Source of the DNA: Planctomycetota bacterium | GTDB taxonomy: Bacteria; Planctomycetota; UBA11346 | Length of the DNA: 64,000 bases | Assembly: GCA_013816485.1 (NCBI GenBank) | Contig: JACDEI010000025.1 | Span: 1-64,000, forward strand | Direction of reading: 5' to 3' | Part shown: positions 1 to 8,953 of the stretch, in pieces | Position numbering within the stretch: position 1 is the stretch's first letter | Layout: each line of letters begins with the position of its first letter | Translations under genes and position numbers: made by a program | Notes under the pieces: model-generated | Databases searched by the model: none | What the model was told of the DNA's origin: nothing | The model's input: the letters and a program-made list of their open reading frames with translations, nothing else

Positions 1-48
1 TTTGTGCACCTGCCGAGCTGGTGCTCGGCGCTCCCAGGGGACAGCCCA

Positions 49-1494
49 TCACCCCTGCACGCCGAGCTGCTTCATCAGCTCGGCCTTCACCGAGTTCGGA
101 TCGGTCTTCCCGCCCGAGATCTTCATGGTGACGCCGACCAAGCGACCGAGCGCGGCGAGTTTTCCCCCCTGCACGTCGGCGACGACCTTGGGCTCAGCAG
201 CGATGGCTTGCTTCACCCATTCGGTGAGCTGGCCAGCGTCCTGGACCTGGATCATGCCTTTGTCGGTGAAGTACTTTTCCGGCTCGATGCCGCTGGCGAA
301 CAACGCACTGCACTCGGCTTTTGCGACCACGCGGGCAACCTTGCCACCGTCGACCAGCGCGATGATCTTCGCCAGCGTCGCGATGGGCGCAGCGACGGTG
401 AGTGGCTTGTGCTGCTCGTTGGCCAGACGGATGGCCTCCTCGCGCGTCCAGTTGGCGGCGAGCTTGGGCTTGGTGCCGAGTTTGATGATCGATTCGAAGT
501 AGTCGGCGATCTCGGTCTCCATCGTCAGTTCACGGGCGACCGCACGTTCCAGGCCGTACTCCTTCATGAAGCGGTCTTCGCGCAGGCGCGGCAGTTCCGG
601 CATCGTCGCTTTGATCTCAGCCACTCGCGCGGCCGGGATGTGCAATGGCGGCAGGTCAGGATCGGGGAAGTAGCGGTAGTCCGCGGCATTTTCTTTGCCG
701 CGCATGGCGCGGGTGACCTTCTGGTCGGGATCCCACAGTTTGGTCTGCTGGACGATCTCGGCGATGCGACCGGCCTTGTTCAAGGCGATCTGGTTCTGGA
801 TCTCGTAGTCGATGGCGGCTTCCACCGCGCGGAACGAGTTCAGGTTCTTGATCTCGACGCGGACGCCGAACTTCGCCTGGCCCTTGGGACGCACCGAGAC
901 GTTGGCGTCGCAGCGCAGCGAACCTTCCTGCATTTCACAGTCGCTGACGCCGGCTGATTTGAGCGCACGCTTCAGTTCGACCAGGTAGGCATAGGCCTCT
1001 GCCGATGAACGGATCTGCGGCTCGGAGACGATCTCCACCAGCGGCACGCCGGCGCGGTTGAGATCGACTTCGGAATACGGGCCGTGGTCCTGGTGGACCA
1101 GCTTGCCGGCGTCCTCTTCCATGTGGATGCGGGTCAAGTCGATGAACTTCTCGCTGCCGTCCGCCAGTTCGATGTTCACACCGCCGCCGAGGCAGTACGG
1201 CTCGTCGTACTGGCTGATCTGGTAACCCTTGGGCAGGTCGGGGTAGAAGTAGTGCTTCCGGTCGAACTTGCTGTGCTCCTGGACGTTTCCGCCGAGGGCG
1301 AGGGCGGCCTTCACCGCGAGTTCAACGGCGTGGCCGTTGATCACCGGCAGGGCACCGGGCAGACCGAGCGACACCGTGTCCACCTGGCTGTTGGGCTCAC
1401 GGCCGAACACCGTGGTGGCGCCGCAGAACATCTTGGTCTGGGTCTTGAGCTGGCAGTGGACTTCGAGGCCGATGACGGGTTCGTACTCAGACAT
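49..1494 (-). CDS. gatB: Asp-tRNA(Asn)/Glu-tRNA(Gln) amidotransferase subunit B
   Basis: GatB is the tRNA-binding and kinase subunit of the GatCAB amidotransferase, which converts misacylated Glu-tRNA(Gln) and Asp-tRNA(Asn) to the amide forms in the cytoplasm. The 481-residue product opens with the family signature GLEVHCQL at residues 9-16, carries the internal block DLNRAGVPLVEIVSEP, and ends with the helical YqeY-like tail; the length is normal for the family. The start is the ATG just before an inverted-repeat element. gatA and gatC are not adjacent, so the subunits are probably encoded elsewhere. Identification is secure. Confidence 0.97.
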   Translation of the reverse strand: MSEYEPVIGLEVHCQLKTQTKMFCGATTVFGREPNSQVDTVSLGLPGALPVINGHAVELAVKAALALGGNVQEHSKFDRKHYFYPDLPKGYQISQYDEPYCLGGGVNIELADGSEKFIDLTRIHMEEDAGKLVHQDHGPYSEVDLNRAGVPLVEIVSEPQIRSSAEAYAYLVELKRALKSAGVSDCEMQEGSLRCDANVSVRPKGQAKFGVRVEIKNLNSFRAVEAAIDYEIQNQIALNKAGRIAEIVQQTKLWDPDQKVTRAMRGKENAADYRYFPDPDLPPLHIPAARVAEIKATMPELPRLREDRFMKEYGLERAVARELTMETEIADYFESIIKLGTKPKLAANWTREEAIRLANEQHKPLTVAAPIATLAKIIALVDGGKVARVVAKAECSALFASGIEPEKYFTDKGMIQVQDAGQLTEWVKQAIAAEPKVVADVQGGKLAALGRLVGVTMKISGGKTDPNSVKAELMKQLGVQG

Positions 1495-1505
1495 GGAGGC
1501 ACCAA

Positions 1506-1895
1506 GCAGGCTACAGGGGACAGGCTACGGGCCACAGGAACGGCCCTGTGTGCGCGGGTCGCAGGGTATTCCGCAGGCGCAGGTGTCCAGGGCAGCAAGC
1601 TTCCTTCCTCCAGGCTACAGGGGACAGGCTACAGGCCACGGGAACAGCCCTCTGTATGCAGATCGCCGGTAGATCCGCTGGCGCAATATCCACGGCGACG
1701 GACTTCCACCGCAGGTACCAGAAAAGCCGCGGGCTACAGGCTACGGTCTAGAGGAACAACACCTATCGCTGTAGATCGGAGTGCTGCCGCACGTAGCGGA
1801 GACCACGGCAGCGGACTTCCACCACAGACGTTCGACGATCAACTGCAACCTGAGCCCACGACCCTGTGGCCTGTAGCCTGTCCCCTGTAGCCTGC
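1506..1895. repeat. Inverted-repeat element A (33-base arms) with internal direct copies
   Basis: The left arm at 1506-1538 and the right arm at 1863-1895 are reverse complements over 33 bases with one mismatch. Both are built from CTGTAGCC/CTGTGGCC-like units. A second direct copy of the left arm lies at 1611-1641 and a degraded third begins near 1732, so the loop holds about three roughly 105-base direct copies. It fills the divergent gap between gatB and hisI. The same unit returns in the element at 35398-35565. Confidence 0.9.
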
Positions 1896-1899
1896 CGAC

Positions 1900-2292
1900 A
1901 TGCCCCACGACATCTCCCCCACCGGTTCCCCAGGCGAAGTCGCCACGCTGCTGAACTGGACCGCTGACGGCCTGATCCCGGTGATCGCCCAGGCGCACGA
2001 CACCGGCGAGGTGTTGATGTTCGCCTATGCCACGCGTGAGGCCCTGGCGCAGACCCTGCGCACCGGCATCGCCACGTACTTCAGCCGCAGTCGTGGTGGC
2101 ATCTGGGTGAAGGGCGAGACCAGCGGCTACAAACAGACCATCGTCGAGGTGCGTGCCGACTGCGACGGCGATTGTGTGCTCTACCGCGTCGATGCACCGG
2201 GGCCGGCCTGCCATCAGTTACGGCGCTCGTGTTTCTCCAACCGCATCGACAGCAATGGCAGCGTGCACTGTGACAAGCCGGTGATCGGGTGA
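1900..2292 (+). CDS. hisI: Phosphoribosyl-AMP cyclohydrolase
   Basis: HisI opens the purine ring of phosphoribosyl-AMP in histidine biosynthesis, a zinc- and magnesium-dependent cytoplasmic step. The 130-residue protein is the monofunctional form without a HisE domain. It shows the signature WVKGETSG at residues 69-76, the acidic metal site DCDGD at 87-91, and cysteines at 88, 104 and 111 expected to bind zinc. The ATG lies only four bases after the right arm of the upstream inverted repeat, leaving little room for a conventional ribosome-binding site. No other his genes are nearby. Confidence 0.95.
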   Translation: MPHDISPTGSPGEVATLLNWTADGLIPVIAQAHDTGEVLMFAYATREALAQTLRTGIATYFSRSRGGIWVKGETSGYKQTIVEVRADCDGDCVLYRVDAPGPACHQLRRSCFSNRIDSNGSVHCDKPVIG

Positions 2293-2299
2293 AGGTGAT

Positions 2300-2482
2300 C
2301 GTCCGGAGTCCGGAGTCCGGGGTCCGGGGTCCTGTGCGCTCGCAGGTTCAGCATGGAGCTGGACGATGAACGATCAGCGACGCCGGGATCAGCGGAAACC
2401 TCCCTCCACCAGCGTTCCACGACCGGCACTGTTAGCACCCGAACCCACTGAGCCCCGGACCCCGGACCCCGGACTCCGGACG
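2300..2482. repeat. Inverted-repeat element B (30-base arms of CCGGAGTC/CCGGGGTC units)
   Basis: Arms at 2300-2329 and 2453-2482 are complementary at 29 of 30 positions and consist of about four tandem 7-base units (GTCCGGA/GTCCGGG). The left arm begins 8 bases after the hisI stop. The right arm lies inside the rlmI reading frame and is translated there as the proline-rich stretch EPRTPDPGLRT. Confidence 0.9.
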
Positions 2483-3637
2483 CTGACCGTATCGCGTACC
2501 ACCGCCCGTTTCATCGCCGACGGCCATCCGTGGGTGCGCCCCGATCGTTTCACCCGCGGCCTGGAGACACTCCAGACCGGTGAACCGGTGACGCTGATCG
2601 ATGAAGGCGGCAAACGCTTGGCGTCAGCGCTGGCGGATCCTGCCAATGAAGTCTGTGCCCGCGTTTATCACCGTCGTCCCGACATGCCGTTCGTTCCGGC
2701 ACAGGCGCTGACGCGGGCGTGGGACAAACGTGCGGCGCTGCACGCCAATCCTGAGACCGATTGCTACCGCGTGGTCCACGGCGAAGGCGACTTCCTGCCG
2801 GGACTGCGTGTCGAGCGTTATGCGTCAGTGTTCGTCGTGCTGGTGCTGGCGGACTGTGCCACGCCCTACGTCGATGAGATCTGCCGCAGCCTGCAACGAC
2901 GCGTACCCGATGCCGTGGTGGTGCGCCGCGATCACCGCAGCGACCTGCGGCGCGAGGACGTGACGACCCGTCGCTTCGGCGGCGGCGAGCTCGATCCAGA
3001 CGCTGTGGTCATCGGCAAGGAACTCGGCGTGTTGTACCCGCTGCGTCCGTTCGCCGGACTGGCCACCGGCATCTACGTCGATCAACGCGCGACGCGCACT
3101 TGGCTGATGCCACAGGCGCTGGGCAAACGTGTGCTCAACCTCTTCGCCTACACCGGCGCGTTCTCGCTCGCCTTGCTGAAAGCCGGCGCGACGTCGGCAG
3201 TGGATGTCGATCTCGCTGGCCCGGCCTTGGCGCGTGCGGCTGAGGCGGCGGTACTCAACGGCGTCGCCGACCGGCACGCCATCCACCAGGGCGATTGCCG
3301 GAAATACCTCACCGGCACCAGCGATACCTTTGACCTGATCATCTGCGATCCGCCGACCGCGGCGCAGGGCGGCGATGGCTGGATCCTGCGGCGCGACTAC
3401 CCCGAGGTCCTACGCGCGGCCGGTGCCCGCCTGGCACCTGGGGGAATGCTGATCGCCTGCTGCAACACCCTCGGCGGCAAACCCTTCCCCCTGGGCGAGG
3501 TGGTTGCCGGAGCAGTCCGTGAGGCCGCCATCGCCACCGTGGACGTGCCCACCCCGGCCTTGGGCGAGGACATCCCAGGGCTCAGCGGCTTCCCCGAGGG
3601 CCGCCCGTACCGCCTGGTGGCCATCTGCCGCCGGTGA
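2366..3637 (+). CDS. rlmI: 23S rRNA m5C methyltransferase, RlmI-like
   Basis: This is a class I rRNA large-subunit methyltransferase: an N-terminal PUA RNA-binding domain (about residues 45-125), an EEHUD-like middle domain, and a C-terminal SAM-binding Rossmann domain with NLFAYTGAFSLALLKAGA as motif I and DPPT as the catalytic-loop motif IV. It is expected to methylate a cytosine of 23S rRNA. The 423-residue frame from this ATG is somewhat long for the family because roughly the first 40 residues overlap an inverted-repeat element. Recognisable homology starts at about VSRTTARFIADGHPW, where no ATG is available, so the start is uncertain. Confidence 0.85.
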   Translation: MNDQRRRDQRKPPSTSVPRPALLAPEPTEPRTPDPGLRTLTVSRTTARFIADGHPWVRPDRFTRGLETLQTGEPVTLIDEGGKRLASALADPANEVCARVYHRRPDMPFVPAQALTRAWDKRAALHANPETDCYRVVHGEGDFLPGLRVERYASVFVVLVLADCATPYVDEICRSLQRRVPDAVVVRRDHRSDLRREDVTTRRFGGGELDPDAVVIGKELGVLYPLRPFAGLATGIYVDQRATRTWLMPQALGKRVLNLFAYTGAFSLALLKAGATSAVDVDLAGPALARAAEAAVLNGVADRHAIHQGDCRKYLTGTSDTFDLIICDPPTAAQGGDGWILRRDYPEVLRAAGARLAPGGMLIACCNTLGGKPFPLGEVVAGAVREAAIATVDVPTPALGEDIPGLSGFPEGRPYRLVAICRR

Positions 3638-3804
3638 GTGAGACGCTGGTGCTCTCCTGACAGACACCCCGATCGGCAGAAATCAGAGGAACAGACATCA
3701 TCCGCACGACATTGCCATTCTTAGACTCAGACGATGCACGGGGGCCTGCCCCACGGCGTCATGCCTAAACCACTACCGGTCCTATGGACCACTTGGAGCT
3801 CCTC

Positions 3805-4050
3805 ATGCGTACCGTCCTCATCCTCGCCCTCGGCATGGTGTTCTCGGGCGTCAGCTTCGCTGATGACAAGCCCATCAACACCGTCTGCCCCAAGTCCGGC
3901 AAGGCTGCTGATGGCAGCACCACCGCCACCGTGAAGGACGGCGAGAAGTCCGTGAAGATCGCCACCTGCTGCAACGGCTGCGCTGGCAAGGTCGAAGCCG
4001 AACCCGCCAAGTTCCTCTCGGCCGCCAAGGCCAACAAGAAGGCTGAGTAA
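3805..4050 (+). CDS. Small secreted cysteine-rich protein
   Basis: An 81-residue product with an N-terminal signal peptide (MRTVLILALGMVFSGVSFA) followed by a short mature domain. The mature part has a cysteine in NTVCPKSGK and a TCCNGC cluster before a lysine/alanine-rich tail. The pattern (C-P-x-S-G-K, then CCxxC followed by VEAEPAKF) resembles small YHS-like metal-binding proteins, but I cannot assign a function. This start was chosen over an in-frame ATG 21 bases upstream because GGAG lies 7 bases before it and the signal peptide then begins at residue 1. A strong terminator follows. Confidence 0.75.
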   Translation: MRTVLILALGMVFSGVSFADDKPINTVCPKSGKAADGSTTATVKDGEKSVKIATCCNGCAGKVEAEPAKFLSAAKANKKAE

Positions 4051-4085
4051 GCCTTTCGCACGACCACTTGGTCGTGTGGATTCAG

Positions 4086-4120
4086 AAACCCTCCCGGCTT
4101 CCGGGAGGGTTTTCTTGTTT
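4086..4120 (+). terminator. Intrinsic terminator after the small secreted protein
   Basis: A perfect 12-base stem (4086-4097 with 4101-4112) and a 3-base loop are followed by TTTCTTGTTT. It lies 36 bases after the stop codon. Confidence 0.9.
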
Positions 4121-4125
4121 TCAGC

Positions 4126-4260
4126 CCCTGGGACCGCGGGCCACTGGCCCGCAGTTCTTGGGGTAAGAAGGCGTGTTCAGAACCATGATCCTGGTTCAGC
4201 GATTTATCACCGCGTGCTCTGAGTCGCAAAATTGCGGGCCAGTGGCCCGCGGTCCCAGGG
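4126..4260. repeat. Inverted-repeat element C (31-base arms, each self-complementary)
   Basis: Arms 4126-4156 and 4230-4260 match as reverse complements at 30 of 31 positions. Each arm also contains its own palindrome, GCGGGCCACTGGCCCGC. The element lies between two convergent genes, just after a terminator, so it is not needed to explain termination. Confidence 0.9.
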
Positions 4261-4273
4261 CTCCAGAAACAAC

Positions 4274-4308
4274 GAACCGCAGGGCGTGGCCCTGCGGTTC
4301 TCGCGTTT
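4274..4308. terminator. Terminator hairpin serving the convergent genes
   Basis: A perfect 12-base stem (4274-4285 with 4289-4300) and a GTG loop lie 25 bases beyond the speD stop. Short T-containing stretches follow on both strands (TCGCGTTTT on plus, GTTGTTT on minus), so it may act in both directions. Confidence 0.65.
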
Positions 4309-4324
4309 TCATCTGATCAGCAAT

Positions 4325-5131
4325 TCAATCGTTGTCAGCGTTGCGGCCGTTGAAGATCTCCTGGATCTCATCGCTCAGACGGCTCCTGATACGTTCCCGT
4401 TCGGCCTTGGTGCCGACCTTGTTGGCGGCGCCGCCGAAGAGGTAGTGCTCGAGATCGATGGCAGTGCGCATCATCTTGGTGTGGAACAGTTTTTCCTGAT
4501 AGTTGTTCACATCCACCGCGACGTAGTCGTTGAGTATCTCTTTCGAGATGAACTTCTGGACCGAACTGATCTTGTGGTCGATGTAGTGCTTGGTGCCCTC
4601 GACATCGCGGGTGAAGCCGCGCACGCGGTAGTCGAGCGATAGCACATCGGAATCGAAGCTGTGGATCAGGAAGTTGAGCGCCTGGAGCGGTGAGATCTTG
4701 CCGCAGGTCGACACGTCAATGTCGGCGCGGAAGGTCGCGATGCCGCTGTACGGGTGCGATTCCGGGTAGGTGTGGACACAGATGTGGCTCTTGTCGAGGT
4801 GCGCCACAACCGTCTCGGGCAGCGGGCCCGGCGCTTCCTTGTTCTCGGGATCCTGCTCGACCGGCTCTTCGCTGATCAGCATGGTCACCGACGCGCCCTG
4901 CGGATTGTAGTCCTGGCGGGCGACGTTGAGGATGTTCGCCCCGATGATGCTCGTCACTTCGGTGAGGATCTGGGTCAGGCGCGCGGCGTTGTACTCCTCG
5001 TCGATGTAGGCGAGGTAATCGCGGCGTTCCTTCGCGTTGCGCGCATAGCACACGTCGTAGAGGTTGAAGCTCAGGGATTTCGTCAGGTTATTGAACCCGT
5101 CGAGCTTCAGCTTCTTGAACTTGTTGCCCAT
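4325..5131 (-). CDS. speD: S-adenosylmethionine decarboxylase, E. coli-type
   Basis: SpeD decarboxylates S-adenosylmethionine to supply aminopropyl groups for spermidine synthesis. It is made as a proenzyme that cleaves itself at a serine to form a pyruvoyl cofactor. The 268-residue product matches the large proteobacterial form along its length, beginning [18 protein letters not shown] and containing the processing region [17 protein letters not shown], where the serine of KSH is the cleavage and pyruvoyl site. The ATG chosen places the conserved start correctly; a longer frame would add 32 unrelated residues. No speE is adjacent. Confidence 0.95.
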   Translation of the reverse strand: MGNKFKKLKLDGFNNLTKSLSFNLYDVCYARNAKERRDYLAYIDEEYNAARLTQILTEVTSIIGANILNVARQDYNPQGASVTMLISEEPVEQDPENKEAPGPLPETVVAHLDKSHICVHTYPESHPYSGIATFRADIDVSTCGKISPLQALNFLIHSFDSDVLSLDYRVRGFTRDVEGTKHYIDHKISSVQKFISKEILNDYVAVDVNNYQEKLFHTKMMRTAIDLEHYLFGGAANKVGTKAERERIRSRLSDEIQEIFNGRNADND

Positions 5132-5527
5132 CGCGGAGGACCTCGGGAGGAGTGGTGAACGAGCGGTGACAACCGGGTCCAGGGACATCCCGGACGTACG
5201 AAAGGGTGGCTGTTTATCCCGCTTCATATGGGTGGCAAGTGAATCAGTGGGTTGTTGCTGGCGCGAAACCGCCCGTCACTGATGTGACTGGTCGTCGCCG
5301 GGAAGCCGGACGATGACCGTGACGATAAAGACCGGGTGAAGATCTGCGGTCAGCGGCGGGAACACCGCTGGCGCTGGACGCTCAGCACGCGAGAACAACA
5401 AGCATGCCCGGCAACACCCTCGGCTTCGCCTTCCGCGTCACACTTGCTGGTCGTGGCAGCGGCGGCAGACCGCTCTCCCCAGCACGCGCCTGCAACGCTG
5501 TCCCGATGAACCGTGGAGAAGGTTGAG
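5132..5527. other. Divergent gap between speD and aroC
   Basis: A 396-base region between two divergent genes. I see no convincing ORF, RNA or repeat. GGAGAAGG at the right edge is the aroC ribosome-binding site. Promoters for both genes are expected here but I could not place them with confidence. Confidence 0.5.
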
Positions 5528-6667
5528 ATGGCCAGCAACTCCTTCGGCCACGCGTTCCGCGTCACCACCTTCGGCGAATCGCACGGACCTGCTGTTGGGT
5601 GCGTGATCGACGGCTGCCCGCCCAACCATGCGCTCGATCTGGCGGCGGTGCAGGCGTTCCTCTCGCGTCGTCGTCCAGGTCAGTCAAAACTGGTGACGCC
5701 GCGCGACGAGGAGGACAAGGTCGAAGTGCTTTCCGGCCTCGATCTGGAGAGCGGCAAGACGCTCGGCACGCCAATCTGCCTGGTGGTACGCAACCAGGAC
5801 CAGCGTTCATCGAGCTACGACGACTGGCACCACATCTACCGCCCGAGCCACGCCGACTTCGGCTACGACGCCAAGTACGGCATCCGCGCCTGGCAGGGCG
5901 GCGGCCGTTCGTCGGCGCGCGAGACCGTCGGTCGTGTCGCTGCTGGCGCAGTGGCGGAACAGGTGCTGACCGCACGTTTCCCCACGCTGCGCATCGTCGC
6001 CTGGGTCGAACGCGTGCATCGCCTCGATGCCCGTGGCGACATCGACCCCCTCACCGTCACACGTGAAGCCGTCGACGGCCATCCGACCCGTTGCCCGCAT
6101 GCGCAGCATGCGGCGGCGATGGAAACCGCGATCCTCGCAGCGAAGAAGAACGGCGACAGCCTGGGCGGCTACCTCCGCCTGCTCGTGCACGGCGTGCCAC
6201 CGGGCCTGGGCGAGCCGGTGTTCGACAAGCTCGACGCGCTGCTGGCGCAGGCCTTCCTCAGCCTGCCAGCGTGCAAGGGTGTCGAGGTCGGTTCGGGCTT
6301 CAGCGGTCCCGAGCTGACCGGCCTGGAGCACAACGATCACTACCGTTGGGATGGCGACCCCAAGGCGATGAGCACCTCGACCAACCGCTCAGGCGGCATT
6401 CAGGGCGGCATCAGCAACGGCATGCCACTCGACCTGCGCCTCGTCTTCAAGCCCACCGCCACGGTGCTGAAACCGCAACCGAGCGCCGACGACGCGGGCA
6501 ACAACGTCGACCTCCAGGCCAAAGGCCGCCACGATCCCTGCGTACTGCCTCGCGCGGTACCGATCGTCGAAGCGATGACCGCGCTGGTGCTGGCCGACTG
6601 CTGGCTGCGCCAACGTGGCCAGGTCGGCGATCCGTGGCCAGGCCTGGATGGTCCACTGAAGGGCTGA
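5528..6667 (+). CDS. aroC: Chorismate synthase
   Basis: AroC performs the last shikimate-pathway step, the flavin-dependent anti-elimination of phosphate from EPSP to give chorismate. The 379-residue protein begins SFGHAFRVTTFGESHGPAVG, the first chorismate-synthase signature, and contains the FMN-binding block RSSARETVGRVAAGA and the late signature with R-H-D-P around residues 334-337. The ATG at 5528 has GGAGAAGG 5 bases upstream and matches the family start; an upstream in-frame GTG adds five residues and is less likely. Length is normal. Confidence 0.96.
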   Translation: MASNSFGHAFRVTTFGESHGPAVGCVIDGCPPNHALDLAAVQAFLSRRRPGQSKLVTPRDEEDKVEVLSGLDLESGKTLGTPICLVVRNQDQRSSSYDDWHHIYRPSHADFGYDAKYGIRAWQGGGRSSARETVGRVAAGAVAEQVLTARFPTLRIVAWVERVHRLDARGDIDPLTVTREAVDGHPTRCPHAQHAAAMETAILAAKKNGDSLGGYLRLLVHGVPPGLGEPVFDKLDALLAQAFLSLPACKGVEVGSGFSGPELTGLEHNDHYRWDGDPKAMSTSTNRSGGIQGGISNGMPLDLRLVFKPTATVLKPQPSADDAGNNVDLQAKGRHDPCVLPRAVPIVEAMTALVLADCWLRQRGQVGDPWPGLDGPLKG

Positions 6668-6765
6668 CGAGCACCTGGGGCCGCGGCCCCCAGGCTGCCT
6701 GATCGTTGTGATGACGTGAACCGTGTCGGGCCACCCGCGTTGATCCTCCTATCCAGGAGGACGCC

Positions 6766-7455
6766 ATGCATGATCCCGCCGAAGCCGCCGCCGACGGCAA
6801 GATTGATCTCGTGCCGATGATCGACTGCGTCATGTTGCTCCTGCTGTTCTTCATCCTCACCACCAAGTTCACCGCGGATGAAAAGCAGCTCGCGGCGTTG
6901 CTGCCGACCAACCAAGGACAAGGGATTCCCAGCGAGACACCTCCTGTCATTCCGCCCAAGGACATCAACTTGGTGGTCACCCCGACTGGTATTTCACGTG
7001 GATTGAAGGAAGTCGACTACCAGCACACGTGGAATGAGATTGCACGCCTGCGTGGACGCACCCCGCCTGCTGCCGCATTGCGCATCGGTGGCAGTGATCC
7101 GCTGTTGCTCGATGGCTCGATGTTGAGTTCGCCGGACAAAGCGGCGGTGCAACGCCAAGTCGATGCCATCCACGCCTACGTCGCCCAGGAACTTGCTGCT
7201 CGCGAAGAAGCGGGTGATCGCACCGTGCAGTCGCCGGTGCATATCCACTGCTTCAGTGGATTGTCGTGGGGCTATGCCCTGGTGATCTACGACGCCGTGC
7301 GGGCGTACGAAGCCCAGTATCAACCAACGACCAACCGGACTACCAGCGTCCTCGCCGACGGCCAGCGCACCGTGAGCTTCGCACCACCGCGTCTGCGCAA
7401 CCACACGGTCAATGGATCCGGTCGCGAACTGTGGGAACTGACGAACCTCCAGTGA
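6766..7455 (+). CDS. ExbD/TolR-family biopolymer transport protein
   Basis: ExbD/TolR proteins are single-pass inner-membrane subunits of proton-driven motors that energise outer-membrane transport or envelope maintenance. The 229-residue product has a short cytoplasmic N terminus, then the transmembrane segment IDLVPMIDCVMLLLLFFILT (about residues 13-32) carrying the aspartate expected to conduct protons. A periplasmic domain follows, longer than usual (about 195 residues). AGGAGG lies just upstream of the ATG. No exbB/tolQ partner is adjacent, so the motor it serves is unknown. Confidence 0.85.
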   Translation: MHDPAEAAADGKIDLVPMIDCVMLLLLFFILTTKFTADEKQLAALLPTNQGQGIPSETPPVIPPKDINLVVTPTGISRGLKEVDYQHTWNEIARLRGRTPPAAALRIGGSDPLLLDGSMLSSPDKAAVQRQVDAIHAYVAQELAAREEAGDRTVQSPVHIHCFSGLSWGYALVIYDAVRAYEAQYQPTTNRTTSVLADGQRTVSFAPPRLRNHTVNGSGRELWELTNLQ

Positions 7456-7460
7456 CTCTC

Positions 7461-7553
7461 CTCCTGGTGCGCGGACTTCAGTCTGCGCTGCCGTTGCTCA
7501 CGACGCACCCAAGCGGAAATGCTGCGCAGACTGAGAGTGCGCGCTCCCAGGAG
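7461..7553. repeat. Inverted-repeat element (CTCCTGG...CAGTCTGCGC arms)
   Basis: The arm at 7461-7488 pairs with 7524-7553 apart from a 2-base length difference and a few mismatches. Each arm contains a short hairpin-like GCGCGGACTTCAGTCTGCGC. It belongs to the same class as the element at 51025-51166. Confidence 0.7.
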
Positions 7554-7631
7554 CGGCCCGGTGCACGCGGATTCGAGCGATCGGCAATCTTCCTCATCGC
7601 TTCGCGACGGGCCCAAGCCTGAGCAGTTAAA

Positions 7632-7674
7632 AAACAGAAACCCCATCCACCGGGTGTGGTCCGATGGATGGGGT
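7632..7674 (-). terminator. Terminator for the minus-strand lipoprotein gene
   Basis: ACCCCATCCA (7640-7649) pairs with TGGATGGGGT (7665-7674). On the minus strand the stem is followed by TTTCTGTTTTTTAA, a clear T tract, 18 bases after the lipoprotein stop codon. Confidence 0.85.
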
Positions 7675-7691
7675 CCTGATCCAACGATCGA

Positions 7692-8066
7692 TCAGAGCGT
7701 CAGGTTGTAGCGTTCGGCGACGGTGCGCAGGATGCGCTTGTCCTTCGCCGGTTCGTCCTTGGTGGTCTCGACGATGATGGTCATGCGCTGGGGACCGGCA
7801 CCGACCACCGGACCCTTGCCGATGAGCCGCTTGCTGGCGAGCGGGTTCATCTCCTTGGTCTTGTGGAACTCCTCCAAGGTCTTCTTGCTGCCGAAGACAT
7901 GCAGACGGCCGTCGTGGACCTCTTCGGCGTAGAACGGCGAGAGTCCCCCGCCGTTCTGGTACGAGCCGGGGGTCGCTGGCGTGGAATTGGCGGTGGGACG
8001 GGAATCGCCACAGCCGGTGGTGAGGGCGAGAACGGCGGCAAGGCCAAGGATGGCGGAACGGTGCAT
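7692..8066 (-). CDS. Putative lipoprotein of unknown function
   Basis: A 124-residue protein with a lipoprotein signal peptide ending LALTTGC (lipidated Cys at residue 19), so probably anchored in an envelope membrane. The mature part has a glycine/proline-rich linker, then a compact domain with GRLHVFGSKKTLEEFHKTKE and GPQRMTIIVETTKDEP. I do not recognise the family. The ATG at 8066 has AGGAGA in place and puts the signal peptide at the N terminus; the longer frame upstream is unsupported. It is monocistronic with its own terminator. Confidence 0.7.
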   Translation of the reverse strand: MHRSAILGLAAVLALTTGCGDSRPTANSTPATPGSYQNGGGLSPFYAEEVHDGRLHVFGSKKTLEEFHKTKEMNPLASKRLIGKGPVVGAGPQRMTIIVETTKDEPAKDKRILRTVAERYNLTL

Positions 8067-8151
8067 CGGGGTCTCCTGTTGAGCGCCGCATAGTGGGCCC
8101 ATGGATGAACCGCTCACGAGCAGACCGTGAAGATTCGATGAATCCGAACGC

Positions 8152-8379
8152 TCAGGCCGTTTCGCCGTCAATCAGCGCGGCCAACTCCAGACAACGCTGG
8201 TTGGTCAGCACTTTGCGGCCATGCCGCAGGATCGGCCCGGCTGGCGCGGTCGGGCCACCCGCAGGGGTGGTGCCTGATTTCAGACGTGCATTGACCCGCT
8301 GGACCAGGGCGACGGCATCCGTCAACCAGTCGGCAAAGCTGGACGAGGGTGAATCGATCGATGATTGGATCGTGTTCAT
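8152..8379 (-). CDS. Small hypothetical protein
   Basis: A possible 75-residue cytoplasmic protein beginning MNTIQSSIDSPSSSFADWL, with an amphipathic helical middle and a Gly/Pro/Thr-rich linker (SGTTPAGGPTAPAGP). GGAGAG lies 6 bases before the ATG. It is upstream of the lipoprotein gene on the same strand with 85 bases between. No homology is recognised. It is supported only by the ribosome-binding site and context. Confidence 0.45.
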   Translation of the reverse strand: MNTIQSSIDSPSSSFADWLTDAVALVQRVNARLKSGTTPAGGPTAPAGPILRHGRKVLTNQRCLELAALIDGETA

Positions 8380-8524
8380 GGCTTCTCTCCGCACAGGCAG
8401 TCTAGCCGGCAGGATGAAGCCACGGTGAAGGTCTACAGTCGTCCACATGAAGCCGGCAGACGCCATTGCACCTGTGGTCCCCGGCTCTGCCTGTTAGGCT
8501 CCCGCCTCACCTACGGGAGCCACC

Positions 8525-8953
8525 ATGCGCATCGCCATCGCCTCCGACCACGCCGGCTTCGCCTACAAGACCCTGATCATCGCTGAACTGGAGCGTCTGG
8601 GTCATGTGGTGAAGGATTTCGGTACCGACTCCGATGTCGCGGTGGATTATCCGGTCTACATCCGTCCCGCGGCCGAGGCCGTGGCACGCGGCGAGTGTGA
8701 ACGCGCCATTGTGCTCGGCGGCTCCGGCAACGGTGAGAACATGGTCGCCAACCGCGTGAAGGGCGTGCGCTGCGCGTACTGTTTCAGCGTGCAGACCGCC
8801 ATGCTCGGCCGGCAACACAACGACGCCAACTGCATCGCTATCGGTCAGCGCCTAGTCGATGGCGACACCGCCCTGGCAATCGTGCGCACGTTCCTCGACA
8901 CCCAGTTCGAGGGCGGACGGCATGTGCGCCGGATCCAACTCATCGACACCTGA
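8525..8953 (+). CDS. rpiB: Ribose-5-phosphate isomerase B (RpiB/LacAB family)
   Basis: RpiB interconverts ribulose 5-phosphate and ribose 5-phosphate in the pentose phosphate pathway. The 142-residue protein has the N-terminal phosphate-binding block IAIASDHAGFAYK and the active-site loop GGSGNGENMVANRVKGVRCA. The catalytic cysteine of the E. coli enzyme is absent from its usual place before the GxGxG loop; the glutamate in GNGE suggests the mycobacterial-type active site, where a glutamate is the base. CGGGAG lies upstream of the ATG. Confidence 0.92.
   Translation: MRIAIASDHAGFAYKTLIIAELERLGHVVKDFGTDSDVAVDYPVYIRPAAEAVARGECERAIVLGGSGNGENMVANRVKGVRCAYCFSVQTAMLGRQHNDANCIAIGQRLVDGDTALAIVRTFLDTQFEGGRHVRRIQLIDT

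Noticed and set aside
4-957. Plus-strand 317-residue ORF
   Set aside because: It is the antisense shadow of gatB, created by high GC at third codon positions.
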